Positions 1 to 8,475 of a DNA stretch of 33,198 nt are shown here, piece after piece. The notes beneath the pieces are model-generated. The model was given only the letters and a program-made list of their open reading frames with translations, ran no database searches and was not told where the DNA came from. Made by a program: the position numbers and the translations under genes. This stretch comes from Caldifarciminota bacterium. GTDB taxonomy: Bacteria > Hydrothermota > Hydrothermia > B15-G9. The stretch covers positions 5,636 to 38,833 of the forward strand of contig JALVZN010000041.1 in assembly GCA_027037615.1 (NCBI GenBank), read 5' to 3'. The first letter of the stretch is position 1. Each line of letters opens with the position of its first letter.

Positions 1-1955
1 CAAAGGAGCTCATCCAACAGTTCGGTTCGCTGGAAGACATCTATCGGAATTTGAATTCGATAAAACGGACATCCACAAGGCGCTCGCTCGAACTGCACAG
101 AGACAAGGCCTTTGGCTCGAAAACATTGACTGTTCTCAAAAAAGATGTCCCGATCGAAATCGATTGGGACGAATTCAAACGGCGAGAGCCTGAACGGGCG
201 CGCCTGTTCGCCATATTCAGGGACCTCGAATTCACATCTCTCATGAAACAGGTGGCTTCCCAGCCGCCGAAGGTCGAAATTGTGAAGGCAGACGATTTCA
301 AGCCGAAAGACGGGTTCGCTGTCGCTGTTAGGGAACGCAGTTTTCTTGTAGCTGAAGGCAAGAGCTCGAAAATTTTGAATATCCCCGTGAAATCAGCCCA
401 CTCCGATGACCTCTTTTCCGCCGCGAAACCGCTGCCCGATGGGCTTGTATCCGCACTTGGTGATCCAGATCGCAAGAAATGGGTGTTTTCGGCCAAGGAG
501 CTTCACAGGAAGGGGATCGAAGAAAAGTTCGAGGTGCATGGCGTCGAGTTCGACATGTCGATAGCTGCATACCTCGTCGATCCAGCCAAGCCGGGATACG
601 ATCTCGAACGGCTCGCCCTCGAATACGCAGGGTTTAAACTCCATGACGACCCTCTGCTTCGGGGAGCGGATGAGCTGTTGGTTGTGCTGGAGACGCGCGA
701 AATGCTCCTCGACGAGCTTGAGGAGAACGAACTCGGCAGGTTGTATCGCGAGATCGAACTGCCTTTGACGAAAGTGTTGGCTTACATGGAACACTATGGC
801 GTGCCTGTGGATATCAAATTCCTCAAAGAACTTGGGACGGAGATCGAGCGGAAGATCGAAGATGTGCGGAAGAAAATCTTTGAGATCGCAGGCGAGCCCT
901 TCAACCTGAACTCGCCCCGCCAACTCGCACATATCCTTTTCGAGAAGTTAGGCCTGCCGCCGATAAAACGCACCAAGACAGGTTACTCGACCAACGCAGA
1001 GGTGCTCGCAAAACTCGCCATGCAGCACGAACTCCCGAGACTGATTTTGGAATACAGAGAGCTGTTCAAGGTGAAATCCACTTACATCGACGCACTTATC
1101 CAGTCGGTTAACCCGAACACCGGCCGAATTCACCCGACATTTCATCAGACCGGCACGGTGACCGGCCGCCTATCATGCTCTGATCCAAACCTTCAGAACA
1201 TCCCAATCCGATCCGACATAGGTCGAGAGCTCAGGCGCGCATTTGCGGCTCCCAGAGGCAAATTCATAGTATCAGCCGATTACTCTCAGATCGAGCTAAG
1301 GCTCCTTGCACACATCACAGGCGACGAGAACCTGATCAGGGCGTTCAAGGAAGGTGCAGACATCCATGCGGCCACGGCATCGGCCATATTCGGGAAGCCT
1401 CCTGAGATGGTGGATTCTCTGGAGCGGAGAAAAGCCAAGGTCGTGAATTTCGGCATAACTTACGGCATGAGCCCGTTCGGACTTGCGAAAGAGCTCAACA
1501 TATCGCCTGAGGAGGCCGCTCTGATCATTTTCAACTACTTTGCGACATATCCCGGCGTCCAGAAGTGGATCGAGAGAACGCTTGAACAGGCCAGAATTAA
1601 GGGATATGTGACCACGATTTTCGGCCGCAGGCGATACATCCCTGAACTCAATGTGCCGAACCGTCAGGTCAGAGAGATGGCGGAACGCACAGCGATAAAC
1701 GCTCCAATTCAGGGCTCAGCCGCTGACATCATCAAGAAGACGATGGTCGAGGTGCAGGAAGCAATTTTGTCCCAAAAGCTTAACTCGATGATGATCCTTC
1801 AGATACACGATGAGCTCCTGTTTGAAGTCCCTGAAAGTGAGATTGAAACCATGAAGCGTTTAATTCGTGAGATCATGGAAAATGTTGTGCAGCTGAAGGT
1901 TCCACTTGTCGTTGACATAGGCGTGGGCAGGAACTGGCTTGAGGCACACGAGTGA
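1..1955 (+). CDS. polA: DNA polymerase I, 3' part (N-terminus outside window)
   Basis: Family A DNA polymerase for repair and Okazaki-fragment processing. The frame is open from base 3, so the gene enters from the left; about 650 residues are visible against 830-930 for a full protein, so most of the 5'-nuclease domain is missing. The first codons still look like the end of the helix-hairpin-helix region of that domain. Polymerase motif A (DYSQIELR, gat at 1278), motif B (RRKAKVVNFGITYG, about 1425-1466) and motif C (HDE at 1806-1814) are intact. The 3'-5' exonuclease region (about 290-760) lacks the DxE, Asn...Asp and Tyr...Asp motifs, so proofreading is probably absent, as in the Taq and Bacillus enzymes. 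The TTG at 51 is internal, not the start. The stop lies 46 bases before cysS. Confidence 0.96.
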   Translation, partial: KELIQQFGSLEDIYRNLNSIKRTSTRRSLELHRDKAFGSKTLTVLKKDVPIEIDWDEFKRREPERARLFAIFRDLEFTSLMKQVASQPPKVEIVKADDFKPKDGFAVAVRERSFLVAEGKSSKILNIPVKSAHSDDLFSAAKPLPDGLVSALGDPDRKKWVFSAKELHRKGIEEKFEVHGVEFDMSIAAYLVDPAKPGYDLERLALEYAGFKLHDDPLLRGADELLVVLETREMLLDELEENELGRLYREIELPLTKVLAYMEHYGVPVDIKFLKELGTEIERKIEDVRKKIFEIAGEPFNLNSPRQLAHILFEKLGLPPIKRTKTGYSTNAEVLAKLAMQHELPRLILEYRELFKVKSTYIDALIQSVNPNTGRIHPTFHQTGTVTGRLSCSDPNLQNIPIRSDIGRELRRAFAAPRGKFIVSADYSQIELRLLAHITGDENLIRAFKEGADIHAATASAIFGKPPEMVDSLERRKAKVVNFGITYGMSPFGLAKELNISPEEAALIIFNYFATYPGVQKWIERTLEQARIKGYVTTIFGRRRYIPELNVPNRQVREMAERTAINAPIQGSAADIIKKTMVEVQEAILSQKLNSMMILQIHDELLFEVPESEIETMKRLIREIMENVVQLKVPLVVDIGVGRNWLEAHE

Positions 1956-1989
1956 GACAAAACCCGCAATTGGGCCAAACTGAAAGCTT

Positions 1990-1995
1990 TATAAT
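1990..1995 (+). promoter_or_regulatory. -10 box of cysS
   Basis: A perfect TATAAT ends 6 bases before the cysS ATG. No good -35 element lies 16-18 bases upstream, and no Shine-Dalgarno sequence lies between the box and the ATG. If used, the predicted transcription start falls on or beside the A of the ATG, giving a leaderless mRNA. Confidence 0.45.
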
Positions 1996-2001
1996 TTTGA
2001 C

Positions 2002-3384
2002 ATGGCACTGAAGATATACAACACGCTTGGCAGAGAGAAACAACCGTTTGTGCCGGTCAACGAAGGCCGGGTCGGTATGTATTTTTGCGGCATGACCGTG
2101 CAGGACAGGCCACATGTCGGCCACATGAGGGCATTCATAACCGGCGACATAATCCGCAGATATCTGGAATACAAGGGATTTGAGGTTACATACCTGACCA
2201 ATTTCACAGATATCGACGATAAGATCATTGCGAGAGCGCATCGCGAAAACACTGACTGGCGCATGATAGCTGACCGCTACATCAACGAGTATTTTCAGGT
2301 GGCGGACGCGATGAACATCAAGCGCGCAACGCATTACCCACGCGCCACCATCCATGTTCAGGAGATAATCGAGATGATTCAGGCCATCCTGCAGAACGGA
2401 CACGGCTATGTCACCTCCAACGGAAGCGTCTATTTCCATGTCCCATCTTTTCCTGAATACGGCAAGCTATCGGGCAAAAAACTCGAAGACCTGATCGCGG
2501 GCGCAAGGGTTGAGCCCGATCCTGAGAAGAGACATCCTGCGGATTTTGCACTCTGGAAGGCGTGGAAGGAAGGCGAGCCGTATTGGTATTCGCCATGGGG
2601 CATAGGCCGGCCGGGCTGGCACATCGAATGTTCCGCAATGACAACCCACTATCTCGGACAGCCGTTTGACATTCACGGCGGCGGTACCGACCTCATCTTC
2701 CCGCATCATGAAAACGAGATCGCACAGGCAGAGGCGGCTTACGGCAAGAAATTCGTCAACTACTGGGTGCACAACGGGCCGGTCAGGTTGAAAGGCGAAA
2801 AAATGTCGAAATCGACGGGGCTTTACTTTGCCGTCCTTGATGTGCTTCAGGACTATCATCCGAACGAGCTGCGCCTGTATCTCCTGAAAACACATTACAG
2901 GACGCCGATCGATTACTCCTTCGAGCGGCTCAACGAGGCAAAATCGGCATGGCAGAACTTCAGTTCGTTTTTCGGACAGTTGAACGAGCTGCCAGAACCG
3001 AACATGTCCAACCCTGAGGTTGCCAGGTGGATAAAGGAGTTCGAGGCGGCGATGGACGATGATTTCAACACGCCCAAAGCGCTCGCTGTGGCGTTCGAGC
3101 TTCTGGCGGAGGCACGGAAAAAGCTAAATCAGGGCGATAAATCCGCATCGGAACTGGCTGCTGCACTGTTGATAATTCTGAAAGTGCTCGGTTTCAAGGT
3201 GGAGAAAAGCGCAAGGAAGATGGAAGGCATCGTCGATGACCTCATTCAGCTCCTTGTCGAGGTCAGGGGCGAGCTCAGGAAAGAACGCAACTTTGCCCTG
3301 GCCGATAAGATCAGGGATCGCCTCGGTTCGCTTGGTGTGCTGTTAGAAGACACGCCTCAGGGCACCAGATACAGAATTGTTTGA
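2002..3384 (+). CDS. cysS: Cysteinyl-tRNA synthetase
   Basis: Class I synthetase that charges tRNA-Cys in the cytoplasm. The protein is 460 residues, the usual length. The N-terminus has the zinc ligand Cys29 followed by the HIGH-type motif H38-V-G-H41. The KMSKS loop is at residues 267-271. A GWHIEC segment and an HGGGTDLIFPHHENE segment supply the remaining zinc ligands and active-site residues of the family. The C-terminal part is the DALR-like helical domain and anticodon-binding tail. KMSKS and the tRNA-binding C-terminus separate it from the mycothiol ligase MshC. The ATG has no Shine-Dalgarno sequence but follows a TATAAT closely. The stop shares one base with the next ATG (TGATG), so translation is probably coupled. 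Confidence 0.97.
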   Translation: MALKIYNTLGREKQPFVPVNEGRVGMYFCGMTVQDRPHVGHMRAFITGDIIRRYLEYKGFEVTYLTNFTDIDDKIIARAHRENTDWRMIADRYINEYFQVADAMNIKRATHYPRATIHVQEIIEMIQAILQNGHGYVTSNGSVYFHVPSFPEYGKLSGKKLEDLIAGARVEPDPEKRHPADFALWKAWKEGEPYWYSPWGIGRPGWHIECSAMTTHYLGQPFDIHGGGTDLIFPHHENEIAQAEAAYGKKFVNYWVHNGPVRLKGEKMSKSTGLYFAVLDVLQDYHPNELRLYLLKTHYRTPIDYSFERLNEAKSAWQNFSSFFGQLNELPEPNMSNPEVARWIKEFEAAMDDDFNTPKALAVAFELLAEARKKLNQGDKSASELAAALLIILKVLGFKVEKSARKMEGIVDDLIQLLVEVRGELRKERNFALADKIRDRLGSLGVLLEDTPQGTRYRIV

Positions 3385-3773
3385 TGGATTGGAAGTCACA
3401 AAAGGGCGCCTACATCCTTTTCTTGAAAGTCAAAACCCACACGGAGATCGAAGTAGGCAGGATCGGGCATATCGAGCTCAATCCCGGGATTTACCTCTAT
3501 GTCGGCAGCGCAATGGGCGGCTTCGGCAAAAGGCTCCCGCGATATTTGCGAGAAACGAGAAAAAAACACTGGCACATCGACTACCTGCTTGATGCGGCTG
3601 AACTTGTCGGGATACTGTTGTTTCCATCTAATGAGCCTATTGAGGACATAATCGCTGACCGTCTTGCAGGCACAGATGGGGTTCAACCGGTCGCTGACGG
3701 CTTTGGCGCCAGCGACTCCCGCAACAGGACACACCTGTTCAGAGTGACGAAACCGGATGAAAAACAACTCTAA
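3384..3773 (+). CDS. DUF123 family, GIY-YIG-like nuclease domain protein
   Basis: A 129-residue DUF123 protein, a compact branch of the GIY-YIG superfamily that occurs alone or fused to endonuclease III in many archaea and thermophilic bacteria. Visible family marks in order: an N-terminal GAYILFL strand, VGRIGHIELNPGIYLYVGSA with the GIY and YVG elements, the basic RLPRYLRE segment, HWHIDYLL, and the C-terminal GFGASDSRNRTHLF block. The Cys usually seen in the ECxLA segment is replaced here (EDIIA), and the GFGSSDC Cys is also missing (GFGASDS). The ATG overlaps the cysS stop by one base, so the genes are probably co-transcribed. A repair role is guessed from the superfamily only; biochemical activity is not established by sequence. 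Confidence 0.85.
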   Translation: MDWKSQKGAYILFLKVKTHTEIEVGRIGHIELNPGIYLYVGSAMGGFGKRLPRYLRETRKKHWHIDYLLDAAELVGILLFPSNEPIEDIIADRLAGTDGVQPVADGFGASDSRNRTHLFRVTKPDEKQL

Positions 3774-4335
3774 GGATCTCTTACGCTGCTTATATCTTCA
3801 CAAGCTGAAGTTTGATCTTCCCCTGCAACGCATCATTCAAAGTGTTGAGGAGTTCTATCGCCTTAATTCTATCTTCCATGGTGTCCACCTGGCTCGGAAT
3901 TAGGAAGAATATGCTCACTGCTTTACCTTTGCCCTCTTCTTCCATTTTGGTCCTGTTTATCTGGCTCCCATGTCTCCCTCAATGCTTCCACATCTCCCTT
4001 TGTGTATTTGTTCTTGCGGCCACGATGGGGTCCGGATTGGAGTTGCCTGATGTGTATCTCCGCAATCGCCTTATTAGATACGACCTGTTAAAACCGGTTA
4101 TCTCCTCGAGAGAGTCCAGTATGGCACTCTTCTCCTTCTTCGTGGCGTTACGATACTTCCTTGCCATCTTTGCCGGAACGTACATTGGAGGCTCTCCTTT
4201 CATGGGTGAGACCTCCTTCCTTTGGGTTTTTAAAGTGGATATTTTCCTGCCCGAAGGAAGGGGAGCTTAACATTTTCAAGCCTTTTTCGAATACCCCAAT
4301 TTGTAGTTCCTCCTTTCCGTTTCGCGTACTTTTTT
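3774..4335. other. Gap occupied by the IS remnant
   Basis: This interval between the DUF123 gene and the glycosidase-like gene holds only the transposase remnant on the minus strand and about 130 bases of AT-rich sequence after 4204. The long plus-strand open frame at 3812-4270 is antisense to the remnant and has no recognisable domain. I see no clear terminal inverted repeats or target-site duplication. Confidence 0.6.
3800..4203 (-). pseudogene. Frameshifted 5' fragment of an IS transposase
   Basis: Reading leftward from the ATG at 4203 (Shine-Dalgarno AAGGAGG just upstream), the first 60 or so residues match the N-terminal helix-turn-helix of a transposase family with an integrase core: KYRNATKKEKSAILDSLEEI followed by TGFNRSYLIRRLRR. 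The frame stops at 3979. A one-base shift near 4025 restores the expected continuation (GRKNKYTKGDVEALRETWE), which then ends at a TAA. A third frame is open for about 60 more residues to a TAA near 3800, ending LLNTLNDALQGKIKLQLVKI; its relation to the transposase is unclear. No catalytic DDE domain remains. This is an inactive remnant; the left boundary is approximate. Confidence 0.7.
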
Positions 4336-4353
4336 GTGATGCTTCTCGATCTA

Positions 4354-4382
4354 TTGAAGTATCTCTGCATTGGTCTTAAAAT
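4354..4382 (+). promoter_or_regulatory. Promoter of the glycosidase-like gene
   Basis: TTGAAG at 4354-4359, a 17-base spacer and TAAAAT at 4377-4382 form a sigma-70-type promoter. Its -10 box ends 7 bases before the ATG at 4390, so transcription would begin at the start codon, giving a leaderless transcript. Confidence 0.45.
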
Positions 4383-4389
4383 TCGCAAA

Positions 4390-5979
4390 ATGAGAATCAC
4401 AATTTTTGTCATACTTATGTTTTCAAGTGGATTTTCGGGGACCATACCCATGAAAAAGGGGAATTTTGCGACAGGATGTTCCCATCCCGATAGTGAGGAA
4501 CTTCAATGGCTTCGTAATTTTGATCTCATTCAGATTGGCGGTGTTGAAGACGAGTCACCGGACTCTGTGATAAATTGCCTTCATTCATCGGGTGTTAAGC
4601 TACTTAGCTATGAGTGGATGCCGGCAGGGTATCATTATACCGACGGCTCGCCAGATAACCCCTTTATGGCCTGGGTCTATCCACGTAGAGATTCGCTCAC
4701 GCTCAACCCCAACGGCCCTTTCCCCCATTGCAGGGATGCCGGCTACAACTGGTGTGAGGATTATTACTATGATCTCGCTATACCTTCACTTGTCTCGAGA
4801 CGAATTGATTATTTGATGACATCCATCAACAACTATGATGGTCTCTTTTTTGACTGGGCCAGTGGAGGTTTTATTGACGGTGAGGAATACACTCCAATGA
4901 GGGACACCTTTTACACCCGACATCCGGGGCTGGTTTATTCTGCTGTTGTTGGTGAATTTTATAGAAATCTAAAATCCGCTGATTCTTCAAAACTTATAAT
5001 GACTAACCAGGGGTTTAGGAGATGTGAATACATATTGCCTGTAGTTGATTATGACATGACGGAAAGTTACGCCACTACATGCGAGTATTTTGGAGATGTT
5101 CTGTATATCGAAGGTATCGGCCTTCGGGAGGTGCCGAGAACGATCTATTATCCTGTGAGCGAGGATTATAGGACGGGTCACATTGAAGATCATATCCATT
5201 ATCTCCATGTTCTGAAACTATGTGCTGATGATTATGGTGGGCCAAATTTCAAGAACTATGTGTATATGAACTACGCATCGCCCGATTTCGTGCCGACGGG
5301 GGATACTGTGAATGGTTACGCAGTTTATCGCCCTGAAATACCAAGAAACGCTATCTATTTTGCCTATGTTATACCGAAGCTCGTAAATTTTATGGTGTAT
5401 ACAGAAACACCATGGGATCACAGGTATGAGCGTGATAGTGTGTATTTTTATGATCTCGGAGAGCCATTGGGGAACTCCTATGATAGCCTTGGAGATCATG
5501 TTTTTGTCAGATATTACACGCGCGGTTTTGTTATAGCCGGAGAATGGCAGGACACGACACAGGTTCACCTTGAATCACCGTATATGCCCTCAAACATACC
5601 CTTCTATGATGTTTATGAACAGCAATGGGATACAACTGGAGTAAACAGTGTTGATTTCGTGGTCAGGCCGAAATATGACAGCCTTATAGGCAGAATGGCA
5701 CCATCCGGGCGCATTTTCCTTTACGATATGGATTATAGTGGCATCGACGAATCAGGTATCCCATCCCTTTTAGTCAGAGATGAGCTTTATATAGGTTTTG
5801 AAGGAGTGAAAATGGTGGAACTTTTTGATATCTCGGGAAGAGTGGTATTTAAATCAAATGTGCCATTTGATAGGCGAGTTCCGATACCTTATAAATTAAG
5901 AAACGGCATATTTTTTGCTGAATTCCTTGGTAGCGACGGACGGGTAATTGCGAAGCGAAAAATAATAGTCATAAGATAA
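4390..5979 (+). CDS. Secreted glycoside-hydrolase-like TIM-barrel protein with C-terminal sorting-type domain
   Basis: A 529-residue exported protein. The chosen ATG begins a signal peptide (MRITIFVILMFSSGFSG). In-frame starts at 4336 and 4339 would add a charged stretch before the signal and lie upstream of the promoter, so 4390 is preferred. The body resembles putative glycosidases of the GHL15 / GH114-like type: FDLIQIGG, then YDGLFFDW at residues 149-156 (a barrel strand ending in an acidic residue), then KLIMTNQGFR. The last 75 or so residues (VELFDISGRVVF through GIFFAEF) match type A type-IX-secretion / FlgD-like beta domains. Base composition is AT-richer than in the housekeeping neighbours and an IS remnant lies just upstream, which hints at transfer. 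Substrate unknown; the family assignment is moderate. Confidence 0.6.
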   Translation: MRITIFVILMFSSGFSGTIPMKKGNFATGCSHPDSEELQWLRNFDLIQIGGVEDESPDSVINCLHSSGVKLLSYEWMPAGYHYTDGSPDNPFMAWVYPRRDSLTLNPNGPFPHCRDAGYNWCEDYYYDLAIPSLVSRRIDYLMTSINNYDGLFFDWASGGFIDGEEYTPMRDTFYTRHPGLVYSAVVGEFYRNLKSADSSKLIMTNQGFRRCEYILPVVDYDMTESYATTCEYFGDVLYIEGIGLREVPRTIYYPVSEDYRTGHIEDHIHYLHVLKLCADDYGGPNFKNYVYMNYASPDFVPTGDTVNGYAVYRPEIPRNAIYFAYVIPKLVNFMVYTETPWDHRYERDSVYFYDLGEPLGNSYDSLGDHVFVRYYTRGFVIAGEWQDTTQVHLESPYMPSNIPFYDVYEQQWDTTGVNSVDFVVRPKYDSLIGRMAPSGRIFLYDMDYSGIDESGIPSLLVRDELYIGFEGVKMVELFDISGRVVFKSNVPFDRRVPIPYKLRNGIFFAEFLGSDGRVIAKRKIIVIR

Positions 5980-5982
5980 GCT

Positions 5983-6011
5983 TTTACTGTTCAAATGACA
6001 TGAATTGTAAT
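5983..6011 (+). promoter_or_regulatory. Possible promoter of the VIT/VWA gene
   Basis: TTTACT, a 17-base spacer and TGTAAT lie about 54 bases upstream of the ATG at 6065. The match is only fair. A better-spaced TTGCCA/TATTAA pair at 6024-6052 was discounted because its start point would fall inside the ribosome-binding site. Confidence 0.25.
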
Positions 6012-6064
6012 AAATGTTGCTATTTGCCATCACGGTGCTCATTAAGTATTAAGGAGGTGAGACA

Positions 6065-8470
6065 ATGCGCAGATTTGCAATTAAGTTTGTAACGGTTGCC
6101 CTCGTTTTGGGAGTTAACGCCTTTGCTGACGGCGTGATCATCCCGGACATTCCCCTTGAAGAGACTTTCCAATTTAATTTCCGTCAGGATTTTTATTATG
6201 GGGCGCCTATCTATTTCAGCATGCCATACCACAGGGTAAAAGTTAATATAACCAACAATGTCGCACAGGTTAGCGTGATGGAAGCCTTTTACAACAAGCA
6301 TGATTTCCCCGTTGAAGGAGACTACATTTTCCCGCTTCCGTCTGACGCCGCAATCTCGAATTTTGCGATCGTTACGGACATCATGGAGATCGAAGGCCAG
6401 GTAATGGACAGAGAGGAGGCAAGAGAGCTGTTCACGGAGTATCTGAGGCGAGGGGTCGATCCAGCTCTACTCGAATACTTTGGGAATAACCTCTTCAGAG
6501 CGAAGATATTCCCGATAGGTTCGGGAGAAAAGGTTGACTTTAAAATCGACTATGAGCATGTCATGCCAGTTACAGGTGGACTTTTCAAATTCGAATACCC
6601 TTTGAAAATAGACGCACTCATAGATGGCAAAATAGATTCGATAGAAATTTCAATCACCATCAAGAGTGATAGAGCTATAACAACTGTGTTTTCACCAACT
6701 CACAAAATATCCACTACATGGTTAAATAACAGAAAGGTTGAGGTCAGGTTTTCCGACAGGGGCTATTTGCCCGAAAGCGATTTTGTCCTCTACTACGGGG
6801 TTTCGGACAGGCCTTTCGACATGTCGCTCGTCACATACAAAGAGCATGACGACGGATACTTCATGTTGAACATATTTCCGGGCAAACCTCCATCCAGCAA
6901 ACCTGTTCCAAAGGACATAATCTTTGTGCTGGATGTTTCCGGAAGCATGTCAGGGGAGAAATTAAAACAGGCTAAAGAAGGCCTGTTCTTCATGCTTGAT
7001 CACCTCAACGAGGGAGACAGGTTTGATATTATAGCCTTCAACGATGAGCTTAAAGAGTTTAGTTCCGATGGCCTCGTGAACGCTAACGCCTTTAACATCA
7101 AGAAAGCAAGGAAGTTTGCGAAATCATTTTATGCTCTGGGAGCAACCGACATAAACCTCGCTTTGACAACAGCTTTGAAGAAACTTTCATCTCATGGAGG
7201 AGGAATAAGGGCGAAATACATCCTGTTTTTGACCGATGGGAGACCGACCGCTGGGGTTGTGGAGGTCGGAGCCATAACGAGGAACATAAGGGCTAAACTC
7301 GGCAAGGCGAGGATATTCGTTTTCGGTGTCGGATACGATGTCAACACGATGTTGCTCGATAAAATCGCCGAGATGTCTAACGGTTATGTTGAGTATCTTG
7401 AACAGGGCAAGGACATCGAGAGAGCCATAACCGCCTTGTATCAAGCCATTCAGGCACCGGCACTTATCGATGTGCGGCTGACCATCGACGGGGTCGAGAC
7501 ATATCAGGTGTATCCCCGTAAGATGCCCGACCTCTACTACGGCACGCAGACGATCGTGACCGGCAGGTATAAGGACGGGGGCGAGGCTACAATCAGGATT
7601 GTCGGGAAAGACGCGAACGGACAGGGGCGCACCTACACTAAATCGGTTTGGTTCCCGAGGTCCGCCACCAACACGGATACGGATATATGTCTTCCGAAGT
7701 CAGCCAAGAACACGGATACGGTGGTATTCTCATGGCTTCCGGAGTCGGACACGGGCATCTATACGGATCTGTTGTTCTGGTCCTCGGAGTCAGACACGAA
7801 CACGGATACGGAATCATCGTCATGGGTTACGGAGTCAGACACGGGCACGGATATGAAGTTCGTTAGCCGCCTATGGGCGCGACGGCGCATCGCCGACCTG
7901 CTTGCCTACATCGACGAGCATGGCGAAGATGAGGAAGTCGTCGATGAGATCAAAAGGCTCGGCAAAAAGTATGGTATAGTGACACCTTACACCTCGTTTT
8001 TTATCAGAGAACAGGATGACCCATTCTACTTCTCGTACACAGCACCCACCTTCTCTAATGGCTCAGGTTCAAAGTCAAGAATAAGGAGTCAGTTTTCATT
8101 AGGTGCAACTCGAATGCACCTACTTTCCTCCGGGGCTGAGCAGAATTCAAACGCAGTGCAAAGCTTTCGCCGTTCTCAGATAAAGGCCAAATATCGCTAC
8201 AACCAGCAGGTAGCTCAACCGGAATTTTCATATGCGGAGAGGCGCATCAAGACGGCCGGAGATAAAACCTTTTTCTATGATTCGGATACTGGTTTCTGGA
8301 TCGACACGGAATACGATGAGGACAAATGCACGAATACCAGAGTTGTGACCTACGGTTCCGATGAGTTTATCGATCTTGTGAATTCCAGCAAAAAACTTGC
8401 AGTTTACCTTTCGATAGGTAAAAATGTTATAGTCGTCGTGGACGGTGTGTGTTACAAAATAAAGGGGTGA
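6065..8470 (+). CDS. Secreted VIT and von Willebrand factor A domain protein with internal repeat array
   Basis: An 801-residue protein of the inter-alpha-trypsin-inhibitor heavy-chain-like family, exported by an N-terminal signal peptide (cleavage probably after ...GVNAFA). Residues about 35-170 are a VIT domain. The VWA domain follows, with the MIDAS motif DVSGS at 290-294, the downstream ALGATD Thr and the FLTDGRPT loop, so metal-dependent ligand binding looks possible. Residues 530 to about 597 are five degenerate 15-residue Ser/Asp/Thr-rich repeats. The conserved VIT-family tail resumes at RLWARRRI and KYGIVTPYTSFFI and ends with a short beta module (FFYDSDTGFWIDTEYDEDK...). An ideal Shine-Dalgarno, AAGGAGGTGA (6051-6060), precedes the ATG. 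The ligand is unknown; a surface adhesion or protein-binding role is inferred from the family. Confidence 0.85.
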   Translation: MRRFAIKFVTVALVLGVNAFADGVIIPDIPLEETFQFNFRQDFYYGAPIYFSMPYHRVKVNITNNVAQVSVMEAFYNKHDFPVEGDYIFPLPSDAAISNFAIVTDIMEIEGQVMDREEARELFTEYLRRGVDPALLEYFGNNLFRAKIFPIGSGEKVDFKIDYEHVMPVTGGLFKFEYPLKIDALIDGKIDSIEISITIKSDRAITTVFSPTHKISTTWLNNRKVEVRFSDRGYLPESDFVLYYGVSDRPFDMSLVTYKEHDDGYFMLNIFPGKPPSSKPVPKDIIFVLDVSGSMSGEKLKQAKEGLFFMLDHLNEGDRFDIIAFNDELKEFSSDGLVNANAFNIKKARKFAKSFYALGATDINLALTTALKKLSSHGGGIRAKYILFLTDGRPTAGVVEVGAITRNIRAKLGKARIFVFGVGYDVNTMLLDKIAEMSNGYVEYLEQGKDIERAITALYQAIQAPALIDVRLTIDGVETYQVYPRKMPDLYYGTQTIVTGRYKDGGEATIRIVGKDANGQGRTYTKSVWFPRSATNTDTDICLPKSAKNTDTVVFSWLPESDTGIYTDLLFWSSESDTNTDTESSSWVTESDTGTDMKFVSRLWARRRIADLLAYIDEHGEDEEVVDEIKRLGKKYGIVTPYTSFFIREQDDPFYFSYTAPTFSNGSGSKSRIRSQFSLGATRMHLLSSGAEQNSNAVQSFRRSQIKAKYRYNQQVAQPEFSYAERRIKTAGDKTFFYDSDTGFWIDTEYDEDKCTNTRVVTYGSDEFIDLVNSSKKLAVYLSIGKNVIVVVDGVCYKIKG
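7652..7863 (+). repeat. In-frame 45-bp tandem repeat array within the VIT/VWA gene
   Basis: About five imperfect units of 45 bases (15 codons) run head to tail. Most units have a core like GAGTCRGACACG followed by ACGGATACGG, and the middle units end in a Trp codon. Encoded cores are SATNTDTD, SAKNTDTV, ESDTGIYTD, ESDTNTDT and ESDTGTDM. The array lies where family members normally have a short linker before the RLWA motif. Confidence 0.85.
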
Positions 8471-8475
8471 AAGAG

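Noticed and set aside
3812-4270. 152-codon plus-strand frame between the DUF123 gene and the glycosidase-like gene
   Set aside because: It is antisense to the transposase remnant, whose minus-strand frames carry recognisable family sequence and a ribosome-binding site; the plus frame shows no domain.
7652-7863. Repeat array as a CRISPR or minisatellite regulatory array
   Set aside because: The units are imperfect, in frame, adjacent without spacers, and lie within a conserved coding gene.
7599-7866. Additional open frames with GVRHGHGYG-type or Ser/Arg-rich repeats on both strands
   Set aside because: They arise because the 45-bp repeat is divisible by three; the VIT/VWA frame runs through continuously with conserved sequence on both sides.
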